Part shown: positions 1 through 8,986 of the stretch, one piece after another | Position numbering within the stretch: the first letter of the stretch is position 1 | Layout of the letters: each line of letters starts with the position of its first letter | Virus record (IMG/VR): IMGVR_UViG_3300044946_000086 | Coordinates: 1-62,037 of that record | DNA length: 62,037 nucleotides | Reading direction: 5' to 3' (one strand) | DNA from: a virus | Program-made: the position numbers and the translations under genes | The notes under the pieces: model-generated | Told to the model about the DNA's origin: nothing | Database searches by the model: none | Seen by the model: only the letters and a program-made list of their open reading frames with translations

Positions 1-126
1 CCATTGATCGACCTCTGCTCCGTGGCCTTCGACAACGGCGTGCTGCTTGCCTAGATGCTCGGCTGTTGCGCCTTCGGGTAGTGGTTTAAGTTCTGTCGCC
101 GCCAGCCCAGCGTCGGTGGGTTTGGA
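1..126. repeat. Left copy of contig-end direct repeat
   Basis: Bases 1-126 are identical to 61910-62035. The next base differs (A at 127, C at 62036). The giant minus-strand reading frame runs through this repeat in one frame from both ends, so the repeat marks a circular or circularly permuted molecule, probably an assembly overlap. A true terminal redundancy cannot be excluded from sequence alone. Confidence 0.9.
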
Positions 127-3123
127 AGTTTCTGGCTGTGATTTGTCACCCAGCGAAGCTGGCGGCGAAGAAGTGGTTTCAGTGGGCTTTTCGGGAACTT
201 GGTATCCGGCCTTTTCCAAAGTGTCACGGCTGACCGTGCTCCCTTTTGGATGGTCAGGAATATCTTCATTCAGATGATAAAATTCTACGCTGGCCTTACC
301 AGCTTTTGCCTCATCCATGTTCGCTGAACCCATGTGAGCGAATGTCGCAGGAGCGGGCTTGGCTGCTGGTGCAGGGGCAACTTGAGTCGTCGGCGCAGCG
401 GGCTTTTCACCCGATTGTTTGAGCAGCGATTCCCTGAGTCCGGCTTCGGCAGATGGGGGTGTAGGCGCAGGCTCAATAGGGGGTTCGCCCTTGGGTTCAC
501 CAGATGGAGCAGCCGGAGGGTTCTCTGGCGTTGTTGGTGTGCCTTCAGCACCTTTCTCTGGCATGGCATGTGGCACGACATGGGAAAGAGCTGACATGAA
601 AACTCCAACGAAGCCCATGTTGTCTGCTCCTTCCAAGGCCTTTGTCGCTGACACCTTGCGGGTAGGATCATAAATGTTTTTCGCCGCCACGTCTGTCGCA
701 AGTGTTTGGACAAATCCAACGCCAGAAGTCTGAATGCCCTCGCGCACAACGTCGGCCAATGCCTTTTTACCTCCATCCCCAGCCAACCATTTCAAAGCCG
801 AAGAATTTCCTCCTTTTGCTGCGTAATTTAAGAACTGAGATAAAAATGTTTTTCCTGCTACCGTTCCGCTGATGCGTTGCGATACCCGAGCAAACGGAAT
901 GAATGCTGCCATGCCTAGTGTTGTCCCGGCAATTTCAGCCAGACCAACCGCCTTGCTATAATCTTCTTTGGATATTTTACCTGCGTCGAGTTGGGGTTTC
1001 AGTGTGTTGATCGCCTCGCGCCGCATTTGATTTCCTTGCTGCGCTCCACTAGTCATTGCCGCCGCTGATTTACCAAGAAGTCCTACGGTCTTTTCACTGA
1101 GGCCAGCAGCACGGCCAGCGACACTAGCGACACCATCACTCAGAAACATCGGCACCAGTTGTCCGACAAGCTGCGGCGCTGTTCCAGTTACGAATGATTT
1201 GTCTAGTTTTTCCTGAACTTCTGGAGATACTGTTGGGTCTCCAGGGGCATTCTGCTGACTACGTTCATAGGTCTGTATCGCATCCTTGGTCTTCTGAAAC
1301 GTCTCTTGAATCCCCGGATCGTCGTTTTGTATTGGCGAATGCCTAGTAGCGAACTCCGCTGCGTCCAGCACGCCCTCTCCAACGGTTCCAACAGCACTAC
1401 GAGCGAACCGAGTCAGTTTTTCCTTCAGCGTCGGATCACGAGTCGCGTTTATGACAGCCTTCTTTTTGTCTGCATCCAGATTATTGAATCGCTGGAGATA
1501 GAGGCTATTGAGATAATCATTTTCCTTTTGCAGACTCGGCTTCATTACGTCACTCGTCTGCTTGTCGGCCAGCATTTCTTTGATGTCGGACAGGCGATTG
1601 CTCATCTTGACCAAAGATGCAGGCGTAACATCACCATTCCCGCTGCCATAGTTTCGGGCCAATGCCTGAACAGAAACGCCGCCAACGCCTTTGATGCCAC
1701 TCGCCGCAAGCTGGTAGGGTTCTTGTGCAACGCCGACAGCGGGCGGTTGAGACTGATCAGGAGACACAGCCGCAGGGTTATTGTTTTTTATCCCCTGATA
1801 AAGAGCACCGCCAAACTTATCAATCGCCCGGCCATAGGTATCTATGGCTTGCGCGTTTGCCGCCAATGTGGGATTTTGGTCATCAGGAATACCATTCTGT
1901 TTTCCCGCCATCTTGATCTCATCGGTCTGACCTACATGCGCGTGATATGTCGCCGCAGCCTTATGTAGCGCAAGGTTAAGCTGCGCCTCTTGTTTCTTTT
2001 GCCATAGCGGGCCGGGAGCATGATCTTTGTCTGGCTCCTGAATCTGGGTGCCTAAATCGGCCTGCGCCTTTGTCGTTTGGTCGAGTTGGTTTTGAAGCAT
2101 CGCCCGCTGCGATTGAAGCTTGGTCGCTGCATCAGTCGGACTTCCGCCGAACCCCATGACACCTCCAGCCGTTTCGTTAAACTTAGGGTCTTTGTCGATG
2201 GCATCGATCTGTTGTTGAAGCGCGTATGCCGTCTGCCCAAGCTGGCCGTGCTGCATCTTCGCCGCATCATACGCCTCATTGGTCGCTGAAAGCACATCCT
2301 GCATTGGCTGGATGGCCTGCTTCCATACCGCAGATTGTTGCTCATTTCGCGCCTTTAATGCCGCCCTTGCCACCTTGAAATTCGGACTCTTAATCAGGTC
2401 ATCGATATTGCCGTATGGCACCTGCTTTTCGTTCCCGAAATCGGCATAAAGTTGTTTATCGTTAGGGTCAGTCGGGTTCGCCATCAGTTCCGGCGAATCG
2501 TACTGCTTCTGACCAAACTTGTCTCGGCTCACCCATGCCGGTTGTTTTGTGTCAGGATCAATGCCCTGTTCCCGCTTGCCTTCCTCGTACAGAAGTTTGC
2601 CTGTTTCTTGGTCGATCATCGGCTGAACAAGGCCGTTTGCGTCCCGATAATACTTCTGGCCAGAACCTCGCATCTGCTGCTCAATCTGAGCATTCTTGCC
2701 ACGCAGCGAATCACGAGCATCGAGATCAGATTGCCTCAAAGCCCGCTGGTACTCTTCTGGCGGCGTCTGAGGCTGCCAGCCGGACGGAGCAAAAGGGTGC
2801 TCTTGATTCCACTGATCGCCCATCTGCTTGTCGACCGTCTTGTAAACGTCGGCATGGCGGGCATCGGCATCATCTGCCTGCCACGGCATGACTGGCGGGG
2901 CTCCCGGCGCACGCTGCGCGGGCTGTGGCGGCGGCGCAGCCTCGTGGACGACGCTCAGGTTGCTATCCTCGTCTTCGAGCGGTTGTGGGGACGCAGACGG
3001 GTTATAGGCTGGTGCCTGCTGCTTTGCCGGAGCAGTCTTTTGGGCAGGCTGGGCGTCCGCAGCATCGGTTTGATTCTGCGTGGCGACAGTAGGTTCCTCC
3101 GGGTCGGCGACTGCGGGTGGCAC
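1..3123 (-). CDS. Giant virion/ejection-type large polyvalent protein, N-terminal part (split by contig ends)
   Basis: An open minus-strand frame starts at GTG 3123, just after an in-frame TAA at 3139-3141, and runs off the left edge. Through the terminal repeat it continues as 62037-57635, giving one protein of about 2465 aa. This 1041-residue part is rich in Q, A and P, with long charged helical stretches. A small hydrophobic Gly/Ala segment (around residues 690-790) could be membrane-active, and a Pro/Glu-rich linker precedes the junction. No catalytic motif is visible here. Giant proteins next to portal and terminase in podoviruses are usually internal virion proteins ejected with the DNA, and that role is inferred. 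The upstream gene ends at 3206, leaving about 80 bases without a clear Shine-Dalgarno, so the start is tentative. Confidence 0.8.
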   Translation of the reverse strand, partial: MPPAVADPEEPTVATQNQTDAADAQPAQKTAPAKQQAPAYNPSASPQPLEDEDSNLSVVHEAAPPPQPAQRAPGAPPVMPWQADDADARHADVYKTVDKQMGDQWNQEHPFAPSGWQPQTPPEEYQRALRQSDLDARDSLRGKNAQIEQQMRGSGQKYYRDANGLVQPMIDQETGKLLYEEGKREQGIDPDTKQPAWVSRDKFGQKQYDSPELMANPTDPNDKQLYADFGNEKQVPYGNIDDLIKSPNFKVARAALKARNEQQSAVWKQAIQPMQDVLSATNEAYDAAKMQHGQLGQTAYALQQQIDAIDKDPKFNETAGGVMGFGGSPTDAATKLQSQRAMLQNQLDQTTKAQADLGTQIQEPDKDHAPGPLWQKKQEAQLNLALHKAAATYHAHVGQTDEIKMAGKQNGIPDDQNPTLAANAQAIDTYGRAIDKFGGALYQGIKNNNPAAVSPDQSQPPAVGVAQEPYQLAASGIKGVGGVSVQALARNYGSGNGDVTPASLVKMSNRLSDIKEMLADKQTSDVMKPSLQKENDYLNSLYLQRFNNLDADKKKAVINATRDPTLKEKLTRFARSAVGTVGEGVLDAAEFATRHSPIQNDDPGIQETFQKTKDAIQTYERSQQNAPGDPTVSPEVQEKLDKSFVTGTAPQLVGQLVPMFLSDGVASVAGRAAGLSEKTVGLLGKSAAAMTSGAQQGNQMRREAINTLKPQLDAGKISKEDYSKAVGLAEIAGTTLGMAAFIPFARVSQRISGTVAGKTFLSQFLNYAAKGGNSSALKWLAGDGGKKALADVVREGIQTSGVGFVQTLATDVAAKNIYDPTRKVSATKALEGADNMGFVGVFMSALSHVVPHAMPEKGAEGTPTTPENPPAAPSGEPKGEPPIEPAPTPPSAEAGLRESLLKQSGEKPAAPTTQVAPAPAAKPAPATFAHMGSANMDEAKAGKASVEFYHLNEDIPDHPKGSTVSRDTLEKAGYQVPEKPTETTSSPPASLGDKSQPETSKPTDAGLAATELKPLPEGATAEHLGKQHAVVEGHGAEVDQW

Positions 3124-3205
3124 GGAGATAGCAAGTATTTACGTTTGGCCTACCTGTCAATTTACGAAAATAAGGAAAAGAGTGCTGGCTATTCGCACTT
3201 ACCAG

Positions 3206-3643
3206 CTAAGCGACAAACCTTGTGCGCAAGGATTCAGCTATGACTAACTGAGCTGCCGAGTCAGAACTTAACCATTTTTTCTGAAATTTTGACCAAATTA
3301 AGTGCTGGCTTGGATTCTCAACATCAAAACATAAATGAACCTGATTCGTGAACGCTTTCTTGCAACCTTTATTCCAACTTTGGAAATTCATGTAGAAATT
3401 TTTAACCAAAAATCCCTTGCTTGAAAATGACGACACCATCCAATTCTGTCCAGAGCCATTATGAAAATCGAAAAGAACTACGTCTCCCGTTAAAAACAGC
3501 CGATGATTATGAGCAATAACACCGATAAATACATCGGCCTTATCTTCTAAATAATAGGAATTTTTTAAGACCGAATCAATCTCTAAAATTAGTTTCGGTA
3601 TGTTGCCTAGAACGCGATCAGATGGATAAGTTTTATTTTTCAT
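3206..3643 (-). CDS. Hypothetical protein, AT-rich insert between terminase and giant protein
   Basis: This encodes 145 aa that I do not recognise. It starts at ATG 3643, three bases after the terminase stop, and ends 82 bases before the giant protein. The base composition is clearly more AT-rich than the flanking genes, and lysine, phenylalanine and asparagine are frequent, which suggests recent acquisition (a moron). Aromatic residues and a Cys/His scattering are present, but no membrane segment or known motif is visible. Confidence 0.75.
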   Translation of the reverse strand: MKNKTYPSDRVLGNIPKLILEIDSVLKNSYYLEDKADVFIGVIAHNHRLFLTGDVVLFDFHNGSGQNWMVSSFSSKGFLVKNFYMNFQSWNKGCKKAFTNQVHLCFDVENPSQHLIWSKFQKKWLSSDSAAQLVIAESLRTRFVA

Positions 3644-3646
3644 AAA

Positions 3647-5479
3647 TCAAGAATACGCCGCCCCGCCCATTGTCGCCTCTTGCTGGGCCTGTCTCAAGTC
3701 GGGATGGCTGGCTCCACGGAAGGTCTGCGGAAAGTATTTTGTCGCCTGTTCAATCAGGTGCAGCCCAAGAGCGATTGCGATCACATCGTCGTCGTGACTA
3801 CCGGGAGCCGCTTCGCTTCTACCCGAATCCGTTCTTACAAACTTTTGTAGTTCGCCTACAGCGTGTGGGCACCAAACGTCAATACCTGAACCCGGTGTAT
3901 CCCATTCCCTGATAGCCCGAGCCAGAGTTTCGATCAGAATTTCCCGAGTTTTCGAATTGGTCTGAAAACCTAGCGCCTTTGTCAGCGTAAATTCACGCTG
4001 GTTGAACATCTCTCGCTGATACAAATCAGCACCGCGAAGCTTCAGTAATTCCGTGAGCCCGCGATCCATGTTCATTTCGATGGCTATCTTGCAACCGTTC
4101 GATGGACCGTAAAACCGGGCCAACCTCCAAACGTCGAGTTCTAGAACGTCGATGTCCCACCGGCAAGGAATGACGCGAGCAACGGTTGCCGGTCTAACCC
4201 ACTTCCCGTCTTTTCCCCATTCGCCAGCTCGCATGATAAACGGCGCATGAAGGTCAGGGTCTTTTCCGCCAGTTTGGGTTGCGCCGGTCATCACGTCCAC
4301 TGCCTCGAGATACCTGCCGCCCGGAATCGGTTTCTCAAAAATCGTTATCCGCGCCTCGTTCTTTTCGGTCTGCCGCCATGCGAGCCTCTTGTCCTTGGTG
4401 TCCTCAAGCACGCCGTATTCTGGCGTCCTGTTCGTCAGCCGCTTCACGAGGATATTGAGCCCCGTCTGGTTGAAGCGGAGCGAACCAGATTCGATGAATG
4501 CCGTCTGCCAGCTATGTGGGTAATCTTGGTCAAAATTTCTTGGGTCTCTTTTGCATTCCCCATGGATAGCGTAGCGCCGCCAAGCAAGTTGTTCCCAAAC
4601 ATCGAAGTCATCTACCGCCGTTCCAAGTCGCGTAGTGCCGATGTCATCGCGGCCATACATTTCAATTAACTCTTTCTCGCCCTTGTATTCCTCTTCCGCG
4701 TCGATCGTGCGCTGGATGTCGCCTTTCTGCTGTGGCGTCAGGCGAATCGCGGAATCTGTGAACTCGTACCAGGGCGCGAAGCAGCGCACATACTGTCCCG
4801 GCTGAATATCGACCTCACCAGAAATGAAGGCTTCGGCGTCAACGGCACTCGTCCATCGTTCAACGAACGGCCCGGTTCCGCCTTCGGCAGTGCTCTCAAG
4901 GAAAATGTAACTGCCGGGAATGAGCGGCACGGCTTTGAGCAAGTTGGCGAGAACATCTGCGGCGTTCGCCACGCCAAACTTTGACCAGCGAGCAACCTCC
5001 GTTGCGTGCAGCAGTTGATAGGTGTCACCGATACCTGCCTGTACGTCCTTTGCCGTCTCCTTTTTAGCACGGCTGCTATTGGTAAAAGTAGCCCCCTTCT
5101 CATTTACTACGCCAGTGTTTCCCCAATCGAATGTGTCGTTCTGATGGTACACCTTGAGCATATTCCAAAGACCCACCGTCTGATCGGATTGACCACCGAT
5201 AAAGATGGCCGATGCAGAACGCCGCCGCATGAGCGTGTAGCCGAGCGCCATGCAATAGGTCGTCGATCCACGAGCACGAGGCTTCAGCAAAATCAGGCGA
5301 ACCGGAAGCTCAAGGTCTTCAAACCGATCGACCGTCTGCTGAAGCTTTTTTTGTAGGTAGTTCTGGCGAGGTTTAACCAAGCCTCCGGTTCGATCCTTAG
5401 GCCAGATTCGTCCATGCGTCTCAAACCAGGCTCCCGTGTTATCTCGCAAAGTCAGCTTTATAACGTCATTGATATTCAT
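3647..5479 (-). CDS. terL: Terminase large subunit
   Basis: This is the packaging motor ATPase/nuclease, 610 aa, which docks on the portal and drives DNA into the prohead. A Walker-A-like KPRARGST lies at residues 66-73. A Walker-B region HATEVARW carries the catalytic Glu near residue 161, and a coupling motif LESTAEGG is near 194-201. The C-terminal half has the RNase-H-like nuclease pattern, with acidic residues in AVDVMTG and a late HDDDVIAIALG motif. The start is placed at ATG 5479 (MNINDV), which forms an ATGA overlap with the HNH gene stop; an upstream in-frame start at 5494 is possible. It ends the coupled glycan cassette. Confidence 0.93.
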   Translation of the reverse strand: MNINDVIKLTLRDNTGAWFETHGRIWPKDRTGGLVKPRQNYLQKKLQQTVDRFEDLELPVRLILLKPRARGSTTYCMALGYTLMRRRSASAIFIGGQSDQTVGLWNMLKVYHQNDTFDWGNTGVVNEKGATFTNSSRAKKETAKDVQAGIGDTYQLLHATEVARWSKFGVANAADVLANLLKAVPLIPGSYIFLESTAEGGTGPFVERWTSAVDAEAFISGEVDIQPGQYVRCFAPWYEFTDSAIRLTPQQKGDIQRTIDAEEEYKGEKELIEMYGRDDIGTTRLGTAVDDFDVWEQLAWRRYAIHGECKRDPRNFDQDYPHSWQTAFIESGSLRFNQTGLNILVKRLTNRTPEYGVLEDTKDKRLAWRQTEKNEARITIFEKPIPGGRYLEAVDVMTGATQTGGKDPDLHAPFIMRAGEWGKDGKWVRPATVARVIPCRWDIDVLELDVWRLARFYGPSNGCKIAIEMNMDRGLTELLKLRGADLYQREMFNQREFTLTKALGFQTNSKTREILIETLARAIREWDTPGSGIDVWCPHAVGELQKFVRTDSGRSEAAPGSHDDDVIAIALGLHLIEQATKYFPQTFRGASHPDLRQAQQEATMGGAAYS

Positions 5480-6147
5480 TTCACATGAGCCCATTTTTTA
5501 CCGTGAATCACGTTGTATATGGTCGTGTCGCTAACACCAAATTTACGTCCTAACGCACTCTTATTTGTAAATCCTTCAGAGAAAAGAACCCTTATTTTTC
5601 TAACACGTTTCTCGGTCAACTTGTGCCATTTATACGCCTCTCCTCGAATGACCTTTTCTGGATACATGCGCATTGGATTCTTGTCTCCCCATGCCAATCT
5701 CTCAGGGTGCGTTCTTGAACCATTTCTATCGCCACGGGCAAGTCTTTCCGGGTGAAGCCTTGCAAAGCTTTGATCTCCGCGACGAATCCGCTCCGGGTGA
5801 CGCTTCATCCAGTGCATCTTCCCTCTTATCCAACGAGCCCTTCCCTTTCTTATCATGTCATGAGTATTGTCTTTATCTGTCCCTGCAAACAGATGGGCTG
5901 GGTTTACGCATGGAGGATTGTCACAATGGTGGCAGACATTAGGTTTGTCTTTCGGAATCGCACCGTTTTTTTCCACGAAAGAGACTCTGTGGGCCATAAC
6001 TGTTTTTCCGTTTAATCTCAATGTTCCGTATCCGGCCACGCTTTTACCACCAGTCCAAACCCAACAGGCGTTTGACCCATCAGATTTCTTTATCCTAGAA
6101 TAAAACCTCCGCCTGTCTTTATCAGAATGTATTCGAAGGTCCTTCAT
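5476..6147 (-). CDS. HNH homing-type endonuclease with internal repeats
   Basis: This encodes 223 aa. The N-terminal half is an HNH_3-type nuclease: a CWVWTGG start, a central CHHCDNPPCVNPAHL motif and a following GTDKDN segment, the usual zinc-binding and catalytic arrangement. Residues of about 115-170 contain four imperfect copies of a 16-18 residue unit built on HPER(L/I)xRGD. The C terminus (KLTEKRVRKIR to HGKKW) looks like a DNA-binding helix-turn-helix of intron-encoded nuclease type. It sits directly before terL with ATGA overlaps on both sides, typical of a free-standing homing endonuclease beside a conserved phage gene. Confidence 0.9.
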   Translation of the reverse strand: MKDLRIHSDKDRRRFYSRIKKSDGSNACWVWTGGKSVAGYGTLRLNGKTVMAHRVSFVEKNGAIPKDKPNVCHHCDNPPCVNPAHLFAGTDKDNTHDMIRKGRARWIRGKMHWMKRHPERIRRGDQSFARLHPERLARGDRNGSRTHPERLAWGDKNPMRMYPEKVIRGEAYKWHKLTEKRVRKIRVLFSEGFTNKSALGRKFGVSDTTIYNVIHGKKWAHVK

Positions 6148-6605
6148 GGGTCTTTTGCCATCACACCATTACACGGGGTAAAGCCAAACTTTTTGTAGAA
6201 TCTAGTCGCCGCTTCAGGGAATTGCGCCAACTCAGTGCCGAGGATGCAGCAAGTGCCTTTGACCTCTGGATGCTCCAAAATGTCCTGCATCAGTCGTGTG
6301 CCAAGTCCCTGCTTCCGATACTGCTCATCGATCACCAAGTCCATGATCGAGCTGAACGTAATGCCATCGCCGACCACACGAGCGAAGCCAATCATGTCGA
6401 GTTGGACGGGCTCGCCAACATGACGGTACAGGCCAAAGCACAGGCTTTTGTCCGATGAAATGGCATCGCATATTCGATCAACAGCCGCGCCTTTTCCCCA
6501 AGGCATCGACTGAATCTCGGGCACCAGCCAAGTGCAGTCGATCAGCTTTTTGTCGGTGCTGATAGTGAACTCGGTGACGGGGATTGCCATTGCTACCATG
6601 CTCAT
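6144..6605 (-). CDS. GNAT-family N-acetyltransferase
   Basis: This encodes 153 aa, the normal size for a GNAT domain. The acetyl-CoA pyrophosphate loop is QYRKQGLGTRLM (residues 95-106), and the ATRFYKKFGF segment near the C terminus is the usual last helix/strand. It overlaps both neighbours by ATGA. Between glycosyltransferases and terminase it may acetylate a sugar nucleotide or glycan, or a host protein; the acceptor cannot be read from sequence. Confidence 0.88.
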   Translation of the reverse strand: MSMVAMAIPVTEFTISTDKKLIDCTWLVPEIQSMPWGKGAAVDRICDAISSDKSLCFGLYRHVGEPVQLDMIGFARVVGDGITFSSIMDLVIDEQYRKQGLGTRLMQDILEHPEVKGTCCILGTELAQFPEAATRFYKKFGFTPCNGVMAKDP

Positions 6606-7312
6606 CCTTTTGAAAGTGCCGCGACGATTTCACGGCGTTTTTGGATTAAAAATTCCGTTGGCGACGTTGCGCGATCACCGCCGTCTGGGCCTTCGTTTAT
6701 TGGGTGACGGAGCCCACCAAGGCCGATGTGATCTAAATAACTTATTCGAGAGATAGCGCAGTGATTACCAAGTAGGTCTGGAATCTGCCAGTCAAATGCC
6801 GTGATCTGTCCGACAACAGGCAGAAGGATTTTAACGTGATTTCGGCTTAGAAGATAGCTGACGCCTGGAGCATACCTACGAATAATGACTTCTGATTGTG
6901 GATCGTCTATCCGTGTATTTCCAGCCAATCTTTCGTGCGCCTGCGTGTTGTAAAGCCCGATCAAAATATCGCCGTATTTTTCACGGAGATGAAGTGCATA
7001 TTCTCTCCATGAAATATCGTGTATCGTATCGTGATCCGTGAAATATAGTAGGTCGCAGTCTGACTCCCAAAATTCGTGCAACTGGATTCTGCGATTGGCT
7101 TCTATCCCAAGCGGGAGCCCAGACGGGGATGCCTCGATTGCCCTGTCAGCCCACTGACGAAGCCAATGCGTGTCATATTCAACAGAACCATCGTTCCTGC
7201 AAACAAACACGTCTTGGTCACCGACTGACGCACGAAGCGTCGGAAGGCATTGCTCGGCGATTTGACGCCGGTTATGACAGGATACCGCGATGTAGATGCG
7301 CTCTTGAATCAT
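6602..7312 (-). CDS. GT-A (family 2-like) glycosyltransferase
   Basis: This encodes 236 aa from ATG 7312 (MIQERI), chosen for its ATGA overlap with the upstream gene. The N terminus has the IAVSCHNR strand/loop, NDGS at 40-43 replaces the common DDGS of GT2 enzymes, and TDHD at 92-95 is the likely metal-binding DxD. Transfer of a sugar from a nucleotide donor is expected; the acceptor is unknown. It is one of four related enzymes in this cassette. Confidence 0.75.
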   Translation of the reverse strand: MIQERIYIAVSCHNRRQIAEQCLPTLRASVGDQDVFVCRNDGSVEYDTHWLRQWADRAIEASPSGLPLGIEANRRIQLHEFWESDCDLLYFTDHDTIHDISWREYALHLREKYGDILIGLYNTQAHERLAGNTRIDDPQSEVIIRRYAPGVSYLLSRNHVKILLPVVGQITAFDWQIPDLLGNHCAISRISYLDHIGLGGLRHPINEGPDGGDRATSPTEFLIQKRREIVAALSKG

Positions 7313-8004
7313 ACCCAATTCCTCAGTCCATCGGTTGCCGCTTCCGGGTTGCGCTCAAAGAAAAGTTTGCGGCCTTGCTCGTAGTTCTCAGGCGAGTTTT
7401 GCCTTTCGTAAGTCGCATCAAAAGGAACAGTCTTATTGTGGTAATGATGCTCGTGCTTGAACACCAAGTCTCGTGCATTGATTACATTGCAATTCCCGTC
7501 GCGTGAATCGCGGTAAGCCCTCCATGAAAATTCGTCATCTGAAAATACTGAGGTATAGCCCGGATGCAGGAACTCTCCTTGTTGGCAGTACCTTGATCTA
7601 TTGCAGATGGCCGTCACCAGCAAACCGTCTTTCCGGTAGCCATCTGACACGGCTAAAACCGTAGGCTTATAGAAGTCCATTCGACGCATAATCTGCAAAT
7701 CGAAACTTTCCGGTGGCTCAATGTCATCGCTGGCCTGAATCAGAATATGCCCCACGCTCCGCTTCGCCGCAGTATTCCATGCCGGTGCCGAGCCACGTCC
7801 TTCGTTAAAGCAGACGAACGCATGGTGGAACTTCGTCGGACCGAAAATCAGGTTTCGCCGCGTGTGCTCGTCTTCCTCGTCAACACAGAAGATGTATTCG
7901 ACTGCTGACGGCGCAGCGGCGCGAGCCTCCCACATTTTCATCGCGGCAATCGCCTTTTCAGGACGGCCACGGGTGGCGTGCAGAATTGAAAATGTCAGAT
8001 TCAT
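7309..8004 (-). CDS. GT-A (family 2-like) glycosyltransferase
   Basis: This encodes 231 aa from ATG 8004 (MNLTFS), overlapping the upstream stop by ATGA. It has the FSILHATRGRP first strand, a WNTAA segment typical of GT2 proteins and a DxD-like SDD at 92-94 followed by IEPPE. The fold assignment is reasonable; donor and acceptor are unknown. Confidence 0.75.
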   Translation of the reverse strand: MNLTFSILHATRGRPEKAIAAMKMWEARAAAPSAVEYIFCVDEEDEHTRRNLIFGPTKFHHAFVCFNEGRGSAPAWNTAAKRSVGHILIQASDDIEPPESFDLQIMRRMDFYKPTVLAVSDGYRKDGLLVTAICNRSRYCQQGEFLHPGYTSVFSDDEFSWRAYRDSRDGNCNVINARDLVFKHEHHYHNKTVPFDATYERQNSPENYEQGRKLFFERNPEAATDGLRNWV

Positions 8005-8729
8005 TCGACACACTCCAGTAGCAGTCGGCGGGCGATGTTATAGGCTGAGTCGTCTTTGTAGCCGTGAACAAGCACCGGGAATCTGCCGTCCGCATGACAG
8101 ACAGATCCTCGCATATCTTGCTCAGTAGCGTTGCGCGATTCAAAGCAGTTTTTAATCTGATGCGTCGGCCACCAGTTTTGATAGATGTCGGGCACGATTG
8201 AGCAGTCCCAAGCCAAATACTCATTAAACACGCCTTCGCTTAACACCTCGAAAATACTAGGCTTTAATATGCAGTTACCATTCAGGTGCCCGTGCTCGCC
8301 GCCAGACGGCCTCCATGCGCCCATCATCAGCACGCCATGAGGATGCGCTTGGTTCCATTCCTCGAGCAGTAGGTTTATCCAATTCGCGTGAACCGGAACG
8401 CAGTCAGGTTCGATTAGGATTAAAGCGTCTTTACGCGATACCTCGCCAGCCTTAACTCGGTTGAGCATCCAACGAAGAAGATCGAATGCCATGCCGTTCG
8501 GCCCAGCCGGCCACCCTGTCCACGGTGTCGAAGTATTGAACCTCGTCACCTGAAATCTATCCGCACAGTACCGCTCCGTCTCTTCGTCGTGATCACAATC
8601 GAACCGCGCACAGAACACGAGTTCAACGTCATCCCGTTTCACCGGCTCAATGTCCGTAATGAAGCGTGCCAGCCGCATCGCGGTGGCTTTGTCAGCTTCG
8701 TATAACTGGAGACAAATCACTGTTTTCAT
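8001..8729 (-). CDS. GT-A-like glycosyltransferase
   Basis: This encodes 242 aa. The central IEPDCVP motif (DxD-like EPDC at 107-110, followed by an aromatic WI) closely resembles EADAVP in the upstream two-domain enzyme, so the two are probably paralogous. The N-terminal CLQLYEADK strand and a C-terminal His/Gly-rich segment (VHGYKD) complete a small GT-A domain. Both ends overlap neighbours by ATGA. Confidence 0.7.
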   Translation of the reverse strand: MKTVICLQLYEADKATAMRLARFITDIEPVKRDDVELVFCARFDCDHDEETERYCADRFQVTRFNTSTPWTGWPAGPNGMAFDLLRWMLNRVKAGEVSRKDALILIEPDCVPVHANWINLLLEEWNQAHPHGVLMMGAWRPSGGEHGHLNGNCILKPSIFEVLSEGVFNEYLAWDCSIVPDIYQNWWPTHQIKNCFESRNATEQDMRGSVCHADGRFPVLVHGYKDDSAYNIARRLLLECVE

Positions 8730-8986
8730 TCGATTGTCATTCCCGGTTGTGTGCGCCTATGAATTTCAAGCCCGTCGTAAGTTGGAACGCTCGGGCCGAT
8801 GCAACTCACGCCTATCATACGCAAAATATCGTCCATCTCGTCTTGAAGTTGAAACCATTTTATATGCCCAAGGATGACACGACGCGGTTTATCACCAGTA
8901 GCCATCTCAAACTCTATCCGACCTTCATGGATACAGTCGGTGATAGAACGGTCTTGACCTCGCATGATTTTAATTACTGGTGTCAT
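8726..8986 (-). CDS. Hypothetical protein
   Basis: This encodes 86 aa starting at ATG 8986 (MTPVIKI), which overlaps the two-domain glycosyltransferase stop by ATGA; longer upstream starts would run into that gene. It is a soluble protein with beta-strand-like stretches and a central IKWFQLQDEMDD helix. No family is recognised. Its place among glycosyltransferases suggests an accessory role, which is only inference. Confidence 0.75.
   Translation of the reverse strand: MTPVIKIMRGQDRSITDCIHEGRIEFEMATGDKPRRVILGHIKWFQLQDEMDDILRMIGVSCIGPSVPTYDGLEIHRRTQPGMTIE

Noticed and set aside
1306-1968. Plus-strand frame of 220 codons
   Set aside because: Also antisense to the giant gene and without recognisable protein features.
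2452-3243. Long plus-strand reading frame (263 codons)
   Set aside because: It is a shadow of the giant minus-strand gene; the composition is Arg/Leu-rich and protein-unlike, while the minus frame is open for 1041 codons with normal composition.
5376-5400. GGTTCGATCC resembling a tRNA T-loop
   Set aside because: It lies inside the terminase gene and no acceptor or anticodon stem can be formed around it; no tRNA gene was found in the window.
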